A stretch of DNA of 64,000 nucleotides, taken from NCBI RefSeq assembly GCF_024703995.1, contig NZ_JAMXQV010000004.1, positions 248,001 to 312,000 on the forward strand, in the 5' to 3' direction. The translations under genes and the position numbers were made by a program. This document shows, one piece after another, positions 26,874 to 34,581 of the stretch (position 1 is its first letter; every line of letters begins with the position of its first letter). Origin of the DNA: Amycolatopsis iheyensis (lineage in GTDB: Bacteria; Actinomycetota; Actinomycetes; Mycobacteriales; Pseudonocardiaceae). The notes under the pieces are model-generated. The model was not told where the DNA came from. It saw nothing but the letters and a program-made list of their open reading frames with translations, and ran no database searches.

Positions 26874-27818
26874 TTGGGGGAAGCAGCACGTGGACGACGA
26901 AAACCTGCTCGACACGCCTGGCTGGGCTCGAAGCAGGACCGCAAGCAGTTCCGCAAGCAGCAGAAGCGCCGCGCCCGGAAACCCGGCCGCCGCTGGTGGG
27001 TCTTCGCCGTGTTCGTGGCGATACTCGGCGTGACGACGGCGGCGATCGTGCTGGTCGGCCGCCGTCCCGCGAAGGAGGCCGCGCCGCCGAACCCGACGTC
27101 GGTGCCGCGCTACGCCCACGTCGACCTCGCCCGGCCCTACCTGAACACCCCCGCCGACGCCTGGCCCAAGGGGCTGGACGGCATCACCACGCCATCGGCC
27201 GGAACCGCCGAGGCCGCCGCCTACGCCAAGGTCAAGCAGGCGATCGCCGCGGCCCGGCTCGAGCCGGCGGTGCTGACCGGGCACGACGCGAAAGGGTTCC
27301 TCGGCCTCCTCGCGCCGGACTTCCGCGACCAGCTGACCGGGGTGTTCGCCCGCAAGCCCGCGAAGGGCACGGCGAGCTGGGACTCGTACCTGACCGAGCT
27401 CGCCGACGGCTACCACCTGCTCGACGCCGGGCCTCGCAGTTTCGGCACGCTGACCGCGCACCCCGGCGCCAAGGCCGGCGAGCTGGCGGTCGACGCGAAG
27501 TACGTCATCGCCTACGCCTTCGACAACGTCCACCCGGAGGGGCTGACCAGCCCGTCGGAGATCGTCAGCTTCCTGCGCGTGGACGAGACGTACGTGCTCC
27601 GCAGCGGCAAGAACTTCACGAAGGGCAGCCAGGGACTCTGGCTCGACGGTGGCTCGAGCGCGTTCTCGGCGGTCGGCTGCGCCGCCGCGAGGGAGGGCTA
27701 CCTGGCGCCCGGCTACGCGAACCCGCCGTCCGTCGCGGGCACCGGCGGCGACCAGGACGCGCCCGGCTACTACGACCCGAAGTACCCGGTGCCGACCCTG
27801 GACGGCTGCCCCGCCTGA
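26874..27818 (+). CDS. Membrane-anchored extracytoplasmic protein, unknown function
   Basis: 314 residues if translation starts at the TTG at 26874. The N-terminus carries HAWLGSKQDRKQFRKQQKRR, like the previous gene, then one span (WVFAVFVAILGVTTAAIVLV) and a soluble outer domain of about 250 residues with a late pair of cysteines (VGCAAAREG, DGCPA). The best ribosome binding site (GGGGGAAG, 7 nt) points instead to GTG at 26890, which is in another frame and reads MDDENLLDTPGW; a one-base shift near 26915 would join it to the main frame. The start is therefore unsure. No domain assigned. Confidence 0.7.
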   Translation: MGEAARGRRKPARHAWLGSKQDRKQFRKQQKRRARKPGRRWWVFAVFVAILGVTTAAIVLVGRRPAKEAAPPNPTSVPRYAHVDLARPYLNTPADAWPKGLDGITTPSAGTAEAAAYAKVKQAIAAARLEPAVLTGHDAKGFLGLLAPDFRDQLTGVFARKPAKGTASWDSYLTELADGYHLLDAGPRSFGTLTAHPGAKAGELAVDAKYVIAYAFDNVHPEGLTSPSEIVSFLRVDETYVLRSGKNFTKGSQGLWLDGGSSAFSAVGCAAAREGYLAPGYANPPSVAGTGGDQDAPGYYDPKYPVPTLDGCPA

Positions 27819-27825
27819 CACGTCA

Positions 27826-27882
27826 CAGTAAGACGCACAACAGCCAGATGCACAGCCTGGACTGTACAGTTAGACTGTGTGT
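27826..27882 (+). promoter_or_regulatory. Promoter/operator of the MarR-MFS operon
   Basis: Holds a perfect palindrome ACTGTACAGT (27861-27870) just before the MarR start, followed by TAGACTGTGTGTATG. A related CACAGTAAGAC lies near 27825-27835. Spacing suggests the palindrome overlaps the core promoter and that the transcript has almost no leader, as often seen with autoregulated MarR genes. Confidence 0.55.
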
Positions 27883-28320
27883 ATGGGCGAAGTACCCGCA
27901 CACGTGGCCGAAAGCGCCGGCTGGATCCGCGCCGTCGTCGCGCAGCTGCACCGGCGGCTGCGGCACGTCGACAACGCCGGGATCCTGACGCCGTCGCAGT
28001 CCGCCGTGCTCAACCGGCTGCACCGCGAAGGCCCCGCCACCCAGGGCGAACTGGCCGCCGCCGAGCACGTCCGGCAGCAGTCGATGGCCTCGACGCTCGG
28101 CGTCCTCGACGAGCTGGGTTACCTCACCCGCACCCCCGACCCGGCCGACCGGCGCCGCGTCGTCATCGGCCTGTCCGAGACCGGCTCCGACACGGTGCGC
28201 GGCATCCTCCAGCACCGCGACGAGTGGCTCGCCCAGGCGCTGGCGGACGCGCTGTCCCCCGCCGAGCTCGAGACCGTCACCCGTGCGTTGCCCTTGCTGC
28301 AGCGCGTCGCCGAGCACTAG
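27883..28320 (+). CDS. MarR-family regulator
   Basis: 145 residues, ATG at 27883. Winged HTH: ATQGELAAAEHVRQQSMASTLGVLDELGYL, with the wing TRTPDPADRRRVVIGL. First gene of a two-gene operon with an MFS exporter 13 bp downstream, so it probably represses its own operon until a drug-like ligand binds. Confidence 0.93.
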   Translation: MGEVPAHVAESAGWIRAVVAQLHRRLRHVDNAGILTPSQSAVLNRLHREGPATQGELAAAEHVRQQSMASTLGVLDELGYLTRTPDPADRRRVVIGLSETGSDTVRGILQHRDEWLAQALADALSPAELETVTRALPLLQRVAEH

Positions 28321-28333
28321 AAGGAGAGTTCTC

Positions 28334-29689
28334 ACGAGCACCCTCACCGCCCCTGCCAAGTTCGGCGCCCGCCTGGTCACCCCCCTGGTGGCCGGCGCGG
28401 TGCTCAACCCGATCAACTCGACGCTCATCGCGGTCGCGCTGGTGCCGATCGGCCGCAGCTTCGGCGCCGGCCCCGGCCAGACGGCGTGGCTGATTTCGGC
28501 GTTGTACCTGGCCACCGCGGTCGGGCAGCCGGTGGTCGGGCTGCTGGTGGACCGCTACGGCGCCCGGCGCGTGCTGCTCGGCGGGGCGGCGCTGGTGATC
28601 GTCGCCGGGATCGCGGGCATGATCCCGATCTCGGTGGAGTGGCTGACCGGCGTGCGGGTGGTGCTGGGCCTGGGCACGTGTGCCGGGTTCCCGGCCGCGA
28701 TGGCCGTGCTGCGCCACCACGCCGAGGCGAGCGGCCGGGGCGTGCCCGCCCGCGTGCTGTCGCTGCTGTCGATGTCCGCGCAGACGGTGATGGTGATCGG
28801 CCCGACGCTCGGCGGGCTGCTGATCGGGCTGTTCGGCTGGCCCGCGATCTTCGCCGTGAACATCCCGCTGGCCGGGCTGTCGCTGGTGCTGGCGCTGCTG
28901 TGGGTGCCGAAGGACGACCGCGGCGCACGCACCCGGACCCGCATCGACGTCCTGGGCATCGCGCTGTTCTCGGCGACCCTGCTGGCGCTGCTGCTCTTCC
29001 TGATGGATCCGGGCGCCGAAGCCTGGCTGCTCGCGGTGGTCGCCGCGTTCGGCGTCGCGTTCACCCTGGTCGAGCTGCGGCGGGACGCGCCGTTCCTGGA
29101 CCTGCGGATGCTCGCGGCCAACGGCGCGATCCTGCGCACGTACCTGCGGCAGGCGCTGAGCTTCATGGCCATCTACGCGATCATGTTCGGCTACGTCCAG
29201 TGGCTGGAGACCACGCGGCAGCTGTCCGAGGAGGCGGCCGGGCTGATGCTGCTGCCGATGTCGGGCACGGCGGTCTGCGCGGCGGCGTTTTCGGGGCGCG
29301 CGTCCGGGATCCGGGCGCGGCTGATCACGGTGGCGGTGGCCCTGGTCGGCGGGTCGGCGCTGCTGCTGCTCGTCCACGACGGCACGGCGGTCGGTGAACT
29401 GCTGGCGCTGGCCGGGTTGTTCGGCCTGGCGCAGGGCCTGACGAGCGTCGCGAACCAGACGACGCTCTACCGCGAGGCGCCGGCCGAGCAGATGGGCACC
29501 GCGAGCGGGTTGTTCCGGACGGCCCAGTACCTGGGCGCCATCGTGGCCTCGACGCTCATCGCGCTGTGCTACGGCCCGCACGCGGATTCGGCGGGCCTGC
29601 ACCGGCTGGCGATCGCGTTGGTGGTGATCAGCGGACTGCTGCTCGTCGTCACGCTGGCCGACCGGGGACTGCGCGCCGCCGAAGTGTGA
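28334..29689 (+). CDS. MFS exporter, apparent ACG start
   Basis: About 451 residues with around 12-14 hydrophobic spans and the loop motif VDRYGARRVLLGG of drug:proton antiporters. No ATG, GTG or TTG fits: a good AAGGAG (28321-28326) stands 7 nt before ACG (28334), which begins TSTLTAPAKFGARL, exactly where an ATG AGC ACC would be expected. The in-frame alternatives are a GTG at 28283, inside the MarR gene, or a GTG at 28388 that cuts into the first span. Likely exports the ligand of the MarR protein. Confidence 0.88.
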   Translation, partial: TSTLTAPAKFGARLVTPLVAGAVLNPINSTLIAVALVPIGRSFGAGPGQTAWLISALYLATAVGQPVVGLLVDRYGARRVLLGGAALVIVAGIAGMIPISVEWLTGVRVVLGLGTCAGFPAAMAVLRHHAEASGRGVPARVLSLLSMSAQTVMVIGPTLGGLLIGLFGWPAIFAVNIPLAGLSLVLALLWVPKDDRGARTRTRIDVLGIALFSATLLALLLFLMDPGAEAWLLAVVAAFGVAFTLVELRRDAPFLDLRMLAANGAILRTYLRQALSFMAIYAIMFGYVQWLETTRQLSEEAAGLMLLPMSGTAVCAAAFSGRASGIRARLITVAVALVGGSALLLLVHDGTAVGELLALAGLFGLAQGLTSVANQTTLYREAPAEQMGTASGLFRTAQYLGAIVASTLIALCYGPHADSAGLHRLAIALVVISGLLLVVTLADRGLRAAEV

Positions 29690-29746
29690 GCCCGAGTTCC
29701 GCCTGGGACCAGGACTCGTCACGTGCCTCGTGCCGCCGAAGTGTGA
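29675..29746. repeat. Short direct repeat of the MFS gene's 3' end
   Basis: GCCGCCGAAGTGTGA, which includes the MFS stop codon, at 29675-29689 recurs exactly at 29732-29746. Between them lies an imperfect hairpin (CGAGTTCC with GGACTCG, 29693-29719) that could end MFS transcription. Confidence 0.75.
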
Positions 29747-29793
29747 CCTACCCCCTGTTCGCGTCGATGGTCATCGAGGCGCACGATGAACAC

Positions 29794-32100
29794 ATGACCC
29801 GTGAAGCGCCGGCGCAGGACGTGGACGAAACCCGCCTCGAGGTGGGCAAGCCGAAGGGCTGGGCGGCCGGGATACCCGGGGTGGCCGTGTCGCTCGCGCG
29901 CAGCGTCGAGCAGATGGGCACCGGGCGGACGATCAAGGCCCTGCGGCTGCTGAACCAGCGCGAGGGCTTCGACTGCCCCGGCTGCGCGTGGCCCGAGCCG
30001 CGGGAAGTCGACGGCGAGAAGCGGAAGCTGGCCGAGTTCTGCGAGAACGGCGCCAAGGCCGTCGCCGAGGAAGCCACGAAACGGCGGGTGGACCGCGAGT
30101 TCTTCGCGCGGCACCCGATCGAGGACCTCCGGAGCAAGACCGACTACTGGCTCGGCCAGCAGGGCCGGATCACCGAGCCGTTCGTGCTCCGCGAAGGCGC
30201 GACGCATTACGAGCCGATCTCCTGGGACGACGCGTTCGAGCTCGTCGCCGGTGAGCTGACCGCGCTGACCGACCCGAACGAAGCGTTCTTCTACACCTCC
30301 GGCCGCACCAGCAACGAGGCCGCGTTCCTCTACCAGCTGATGGTGCGGTCCTTCGGCACCAACAACCTGCCGGACTGCTCGAACATGTGCCACGAGTCCT
30401 CCGGCGCGGCCCTCTCGGCCACCACCGGCGTCGGCAAGGGGTCGGTCAGCCTCGCCGACATCCACCAGGCCGACCTGATCGTCGTCGTCGGGCAGAACCC
30501 GGGCACCAACCACCCGCGGATGCTCTCGGCGCTCGAGGTCGCCAAGGGCAACGGCGCGCGGGTGATCGCCGTGAACCCGCTGCCCGAGGCCGGGCTGATG
30601 CGGTTCAAGAACCCGCAGAACGTCCGCGGGGTCGTCGGCAAGGGGACGCCGCTGGCCGACGAGTTCGCCCAGATCCGCCTCGGCGGGGACCTCGCGTTGT
30701 TCCAGGCGGTCGGGCACCTGCTGCTGGCCTGGGACGAAGAGGCGCCGGGCGCGATCGTCGACCGCGACTTCGTCGAGCGGGTCACCGAAGGCTTCGACGA
30801 CTACGCGAAGCACCTGCGGGAGATCGACTGGCCCGAGGTCGAGCACGCCACCGGGCTGCCGCGCGAGCAGATCGAAAAGCTCGCGCGGATGATCGCGGCG
30901 TCGGAACGCACCATCTACTGCTGGGCGATGGGCCTGACGCAGCACAAGCACGCCGTGCCGACGATCTCGGAGATCGCCAACCTGGCCCTGATGCGCGGCA
31001 TGATCGGCAAGCCGGGCGCCGGCCTGTGCCCGGTGCGCGGGCACTCGAACGTCCAGGGCGACCGGACCATGGGCATCTGGGAGAAGATGCCGCAGTCCTT
31101 CATGGACGCCCTCGCCGCCGAGTTCGGCATCGACGTCCCGCGCGAGCACGGCCTCGACACCGTCGACTCGATCCGCGCGATGCGCGAGGGCCGCGGCAAG
31201 GTGTTCTTCGCCGTGGGCGGCAACTTCGCCTCCGCGACACCGGACACCGAAGCCACCGGGAAGGCCCTCGAGTCGTGCTCGCTCACCGTGCACGTCTCGA
31301 CGAAGCTGAACCGCTCGCACGTCGTGCACGGCCGCACCGCGCTCATCCTGCCGACACTCGGACGCACCGAACGCGACGTCCAGGCGAGCGGCGAGCAGTT
31401 CGTCACCGTCGAGGACTCGATGTCGCAGGTGCACACCTCCCGCGGCCGGCTCAAGCCGGCGAGCGAGCACCTGCTCTCGGAGGTCGCGATCGTCGCCCGG
31501 CTGGCGGAAAAGCTGTTCGGCGCCGGGCACGCCGTGCCGTGGCGGACCTTCGAGACCGACTACGACCTGGTCCGCGAGCGCATCTCCCGGGTCGTGCCGG
31601 GTTGCCAGGACTACAACCGGCGGGTCCGCGAGCCGGACGGGTTCGTGCTGCCGCACGCGCCGCGCGACTCCCGCGAGTTCACCGGGACCGCCAACGGCAA
31701 GGGCAACTTCACGGTGTCCGAACTGGAGTACCCGAAGGTGCCCGAGGGCCGGCTGCTGCTGCAGACGATGCGCAGCCACGACCAGTACAACACCACGATC
31801 TACGGGCTCTCGGACCGCTACCGCGGCATCGAGAACGCCCGCCGGGTGGTGCTGGTGAACCCGGACGACCTCGCGGGGCTGGGCCTGGCCGACGGCGCGA
31901 TGGTCGACCTGGTTTCCGAATGGCGTGACGGCGACCGCCGCGCGCCGGCGTTCCGCGTCGTCGCCTACCCGACCGCGCGTGGCTGCGCGGCCGCGTACTT
32001 CCCCGAGGCCAACGCCCTGGTGCCGCTGGATTCGGTGGCCGAGAAGTCGAACACTCCGGTGTCGAAGGCGATCGTCGTGCGGCTGGAACCTCAGGCCTGA
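29794..32100 (+). CDS. FdhF/YdeP-family molybdopterin oxidoreductase
   Basis: 768 residues from the ATG at 29794; an in-frame ATG at 29767 is possible. Family marks: FDCPGCAWPEP with Cys61 and Cys64, SGRTSNEAAFLYQL, PDCSNMCHESS, GQNPGTNHPRM, and the C-terminal dinucleotide-binding domain (RSHDQYNTTIYGLSDRY). No selenocysteine codon. YdeP-type proteins are related to formate dehydrogenase alpha subunits, but their electron donors are poorly known. It needs sulfurated molybdopterin, for which fdhD is present at 52.9 kb. Its last 10 bp overlap the convergent thioester reductase gene. Confidence 0.92.
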   Translation: MTREAPAQDVDETRLEVGKPKGWAAGIPGVAVSLARSVEQMGTGRTIKALRLLNQREGFDCPGCAWPEPREVDGEKRKLAEFCENGAKAVAEEATKRRVDREFFARHPIEDLRSKTDYWLGQQGRITEPFVLREGATHYEPISWDDAFELVAGELTALTDPNEAFFYTSGRTSNEAAFLYQLMVRSFGTNNLPDCSNMCHESSGAALSATTGVGKGSVSLADIHQADLIVVVGQNPGTNHPRMLSALEVAKGNGARVIAVNPLPEAGLMRFKNPQNVRGVVGKGTPLADEFAQIRLGGDLALFQAVGHLLLAWDEEAPGAIVDRDFVERVTEGFDDYAKHLREIDWPEVEHATGLPREQIEKLARMIAASERTIYCWAMGLTQHKHAVPTISEIANLALMRGMIGKPGAGLCPVRGHSNVQGDRTMGIWEKMPQSFMDALAAEFGIDVPREHGLDTVDSIRAMREGRGKVFFAVGGNFASATPDTEATGKALESCSLTVHVSTKLNRSHVVHGRTALILPTLGRTERDVQASGEQFVTVEDSMSQVHTSRGRLKPASEHLLSEVAIVARLAEKLFGAGHAVPWRTFETDYDLVRERISRVVPGCQDYNRRVREPDGFVLPHAPRDSREFTGTANGKGNFTVSELEYPKVPEGRLLLQTMRSHDQYNTTIYGLSDRYRGIENARRVVLVNPDDLAGLGLADGAMVDLVSEWRDGDRRAPAFRVVAYPTARGCAAAYFPEANALVPLDSVAEKSNTPVSKAIVVRLEPQA

Positions 32101-33248
32101 ACCCGCGCCGGGGCCGGGAATCCGCCGGTCCCGGCCAGGTACCGCAGGTAGCGGAGGATCAGCTCCTCGTCGACCGGCGGGCACCCGGCCGACGGCAGCG
32201 CCTGCTGGACGTTGCGCTGGTCGAACACCGGGTCGCTGGTGTCCAGGACGCTCGGCACCAGGGCGTTGACGAGCGCGACCCGCTGCACACCCGGGTCGGC
32301 GGACGCCCGCACCAGGTCGGTGAACGCGCTCGCGGACACCTCCCGCAGCGGGTAGCCGTCACTCCGCAACGCCGCCAGCACCGTGGCGAACGGGACCCGG
32401 GCGGAGTTCGCCAGGTGGTAGGTCCGGCCCAGCGACGACGGCTGCCCGACCAGCCGGACCAGCGACGCGGCGACGTGGTCGGCGGGAACGAGGTCGATCA
32501 GGACGTCGCCGGTGGTGTCCGGGACGGCGCCGACGAGGACCAGAGCGCGCAGGAGCTGCCAGAACGCGTCGTCGGCCGTGCCGGCGCCGGTCCGGGAGTG
32601 CCCGGCGATCCGGCCCGGGCGGTAAACCGACGCCGGGATGCCGCGCGCCGCCGCGGTGCGCACCAGTGCCTCGGCAACCCACTTCGTGCGCAGGTACCCG
32701 ATCGGGGCGACGTCGTCCAGCGCCACCACCCGGTCTTCGCGGATGGCCGGCACCGGCCGGGGCGGAATCGCGACACCCGCCGACGACACGTAGTGCACGG
32801 GCGTGACGCGGTGCCGCGCGGCGAGCCGGAGGATCTCGTGGGTCCCGTCGACGTTCGCGGCTTTCAGCGGCCCGTACCCCTCCGCGAGGTTGACCCGCGA
32901 TCCATTGTGGACGATCGCGTCGACGCTTTCGGCGAGCAGCCCGGACGTCAGCGGGTCCAGGCCCAGCGCGGGCCGGTCGAGGGCGCCGCCGACCACCGCG
33001 ACGCGGCCCTCGTCGCCCTCACGGGCAAGCCCGTAGCGCGCCAGGTTCCGGTGCACGCGCTCGGCTTCGCCGCGGACGAGGCAGAACACCGTGGCGCCGG
33101 TGCGGTCCAGGAGCTCGCGCAGCAGGAACGCGCCCAGGAACCCGGTGGCGCCGGTGAGCAGGATCCGCTCCGGCGGGCCGGGTCGGGCGGGTGCGCTGCG
33201 GGCAGCTGTCACGGACTCGTCCGGCACCGCATCCTCGTGCGGTGTCAC
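32091..33248 (-). CDS. Free-standing thioester reductase (R) domain of the NRPS cluster
   Basis: 385 residues, extended SDR of the terminal reductase kind. NADPH-binding ILLTGATGFLGAFLLRELL, then VHNGSRVNLAEGYGPLKAANVDGT and HYVSSAGVAI, and the catalytic pair in GYLRTKWVAEALV (YxxxK). It lacks a carrier domain, so it must act on the product bound to a partner's PCP, releasing an aldehyde, or an alcohol after a second reduction. GTG at 33248 overlaps the thioesterase stop by four bases. Last gene of the operon. Confidence 0.9.
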   Translation of the reverse strand: MTPHEDAVPDESVTAARSAPARPGPPERILLTGATGFLGAFLLRELLDRTGATVFCLVRGEAERVHRNLARYGLAREGDEGRVAVVGGALDRPALGLDPLTSGLLAESVDAIVHNGSRVNLAEGYGPLKAANVDGTHEILRLAARHRVTPVHYVSSAGVAIPPRPVPAIREDRVVALDDVAPIGYLRTKWVAEALVRTAAARGIPASVYRPGRIAGHSRTGAGTADDAFWQLLRALVLVGAVPDTTGDVLIDLVPADHVAASLVRLVGQPSSLGRTYHLANSARVPFATVLAALRSDGYPLREVSASAFTDLVRASADPGVQRVALVNALVPSVLDTSDPVFDQRNVQQALPSAGCPPVDEELILRYLRYLAGTGGFPAPARVQA

Positions 33249-33952
33249 GACATACCCAGGTCAGCGCGCACCAGATCGACCAAGGTCCGCGTATGCCGGT
33301 CGACGAAGAAGTGGTCGCCCGGCAGCACCCGCGTCCTCACGTCTTCCGCGTGCTTTCGCCAAGCCAGCAGGCCCGCCAAGGGCACGTCCGGATCACTGGT
33401 GCCGCCGAACGCGCTGATCGGCGCCGCCACCCGCGCGGTCGACGGGCGGTACGTGTCGGCGACCTGCCAGTCGGCGCGCAGCCGCGGCAGCAACAGGTTC
33501 AGCAGGTCGTCGTCGTCCAGCACCGCCGCGGGGGTGCCGTTGAGGCGCCGCAGTTCGGCGATCACCTCGTGCCGGGGCCACCGGTACGTCGTCCCGGTGC
33601 CGGTGAGCGTGCCCGGCGCGACGGACCCGGAGACGAACAGCCGCTCGGGCGCGGTCCGGCCGGCCAGCTCGTACGCGATGAGCGCGCCCATGCTGTGCCC
33701 GAAGAGCGCGAAGGGCTCGTACCCCGCGACGACGTCCACCAAGCTGTCGACGAGCGCGTGCAGGTCGGTCGCCGGGTCTTCGCCGACGCGGTTCTCGCGC
33801 CCGGGCAACTGGATCGGCACCACGTCCACGGCACCGTCGCGGTGCTGCCACCACGGGTGGTACGAGCTCGCCGCGCCCCCGGCGTACGGCAGGCAGAACA
33901 ACCGGACCCGGGCCCGCGCGGACGGCTCGCCGTAGGGAAAGCAGGGCCGCAT
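33245..33952 (-). CDS. Type II thioesterase of the NRPS cluster
   Basis: 235 residues, alpha/beta hydrolase of the TEII family (start RLFCLPYAGGAASSYHPWW). Nucleophile elbow ALFGHSMGALIAYEL; acid in GTSDPDVPL; catalytic His in VLPGDHFFVDRHT. Such enzymes remove wrong or stalled acyl groups from carrier domains. Its start shares one base with the stop of the upstream gene (TGATG). As no integrated TE is visible in the synthetases and a reductase is present, it is more likely an editor than the releasing enzyme. Confidence 0.93.
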   Translation of the reverse strand: MRPCFPYGEPSARARVRLFCLPYAGGAASSYHPWWQHRDGAVDVVPIQLPGRENRVGEDPATDLHALVDSLVDVVAGYEPFALFGHSMGALIAYELAGRTAPERLFVSGSVAPGTLTGTGTTYRWPRHEVIAELRRLNGTPAAVLDDDDLLNLLLPRLRADWQVADTYRPSTARVAAPISAFGGTSDPDVPLAGLLAWRKHAEDVRTRVLPGDHFFVDRHTRTLVDLVRADLGMS

Positions 33953-34581
33953 CAAAAGCTCTCCTCGACGCACAGCCCGGCCGCGTCGGCCAGGACTCCC
34001 TCGAACTCCGGCAGCAGTTCGTCCGCGTCCGCCGCGGACACCAGGACCAGCCCGCCGGAAGCGTCCGCGGTCAGGTGGTGGCGGTACCGGGTGAAATACT
34101 CCGAAGACGGCGCGAGCACGAAGCCGACAGCGGCCGGTTCGGGCCCGGCGTCGTGGTCGAACGCGCAGTCGTCGCCGGCCACCTCCTCGAACAGCGAGCG
34201 CAGCAGCTCGACCGAAGTGCACCCCCGGTGCTCGGCCAGCGTGCGCAGGCCGGCCAGGACCTCGGCCGGGATCCGGTGGCGGGTCACCGTCGCCGGACGC
34301 GGGCTTCCCGCCCCGAACGACGGGCGCCTCGGCAACGACGACGGCAAGCCCTCGGCGAAGTCGGCGTACACTGTCCTGAGTGCGTTCAGCAGCAACGCTT
34401 TCGAGCGCTCGTCCAGCACCGGCAGGGTCAGCGTGTGCCGGTCGGGGCCGAGGCGGACCAGGGTGGGCTCGCCCCGGGCCACCCCCTCGCCGCCAAGGGT
34501 GAGCGCGGTGGCCGCGCCCAGTTCGGCGAGCGCCCGGACCAAGGCGTCCACGTCGAGGGGCCCGGTCAGTTCGACGACCAT
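33952..34581 (-). CDS. Relic condensation-domain protein lacking the active-site motif
   Basis: 209 residues, no simple match by inspection except to parts of an NRPS condensation domain. MVVELTGPLDVDALVRALAEL equals the usual C-domain start after motif C1. HTLTLPVLDERSK followed by ALLLNALRTVYADFAEG lies where C domains have the HHxxxDG motif and its following helix, but the motif itself is gone. RIPAEVLAGLRTLAEHRGCTSVELL resembles the start of the C-terminal half, and the end (LPEFEGVLADAA) resembles the last helix. About half of a C domain (usually 430 residues) is missing. It overlaps both neighbours by one base, so it is translated with the assembly line. A structural or docking role seems likelier than catalysis. 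Confidence 0.65.
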   Translation of the reverse strand: MVVELTGPLDVDALVRALAELGAATALTLGGEGVARGEPTLVRLGPDRHTLTLPVLDERSKALLLNALRTVYADFAEGLPSSLPRRPSFGAGSPRPATVTRHRIPAEVLAGLRTLAEHRGCTSVELLRSLFEEVAGDDCAFDHDAGPEPAAVGFVLAPSSEYFTRYRHHLTADASGGLVLVSAADADELLPEFEGVLADAAGLCVEESF

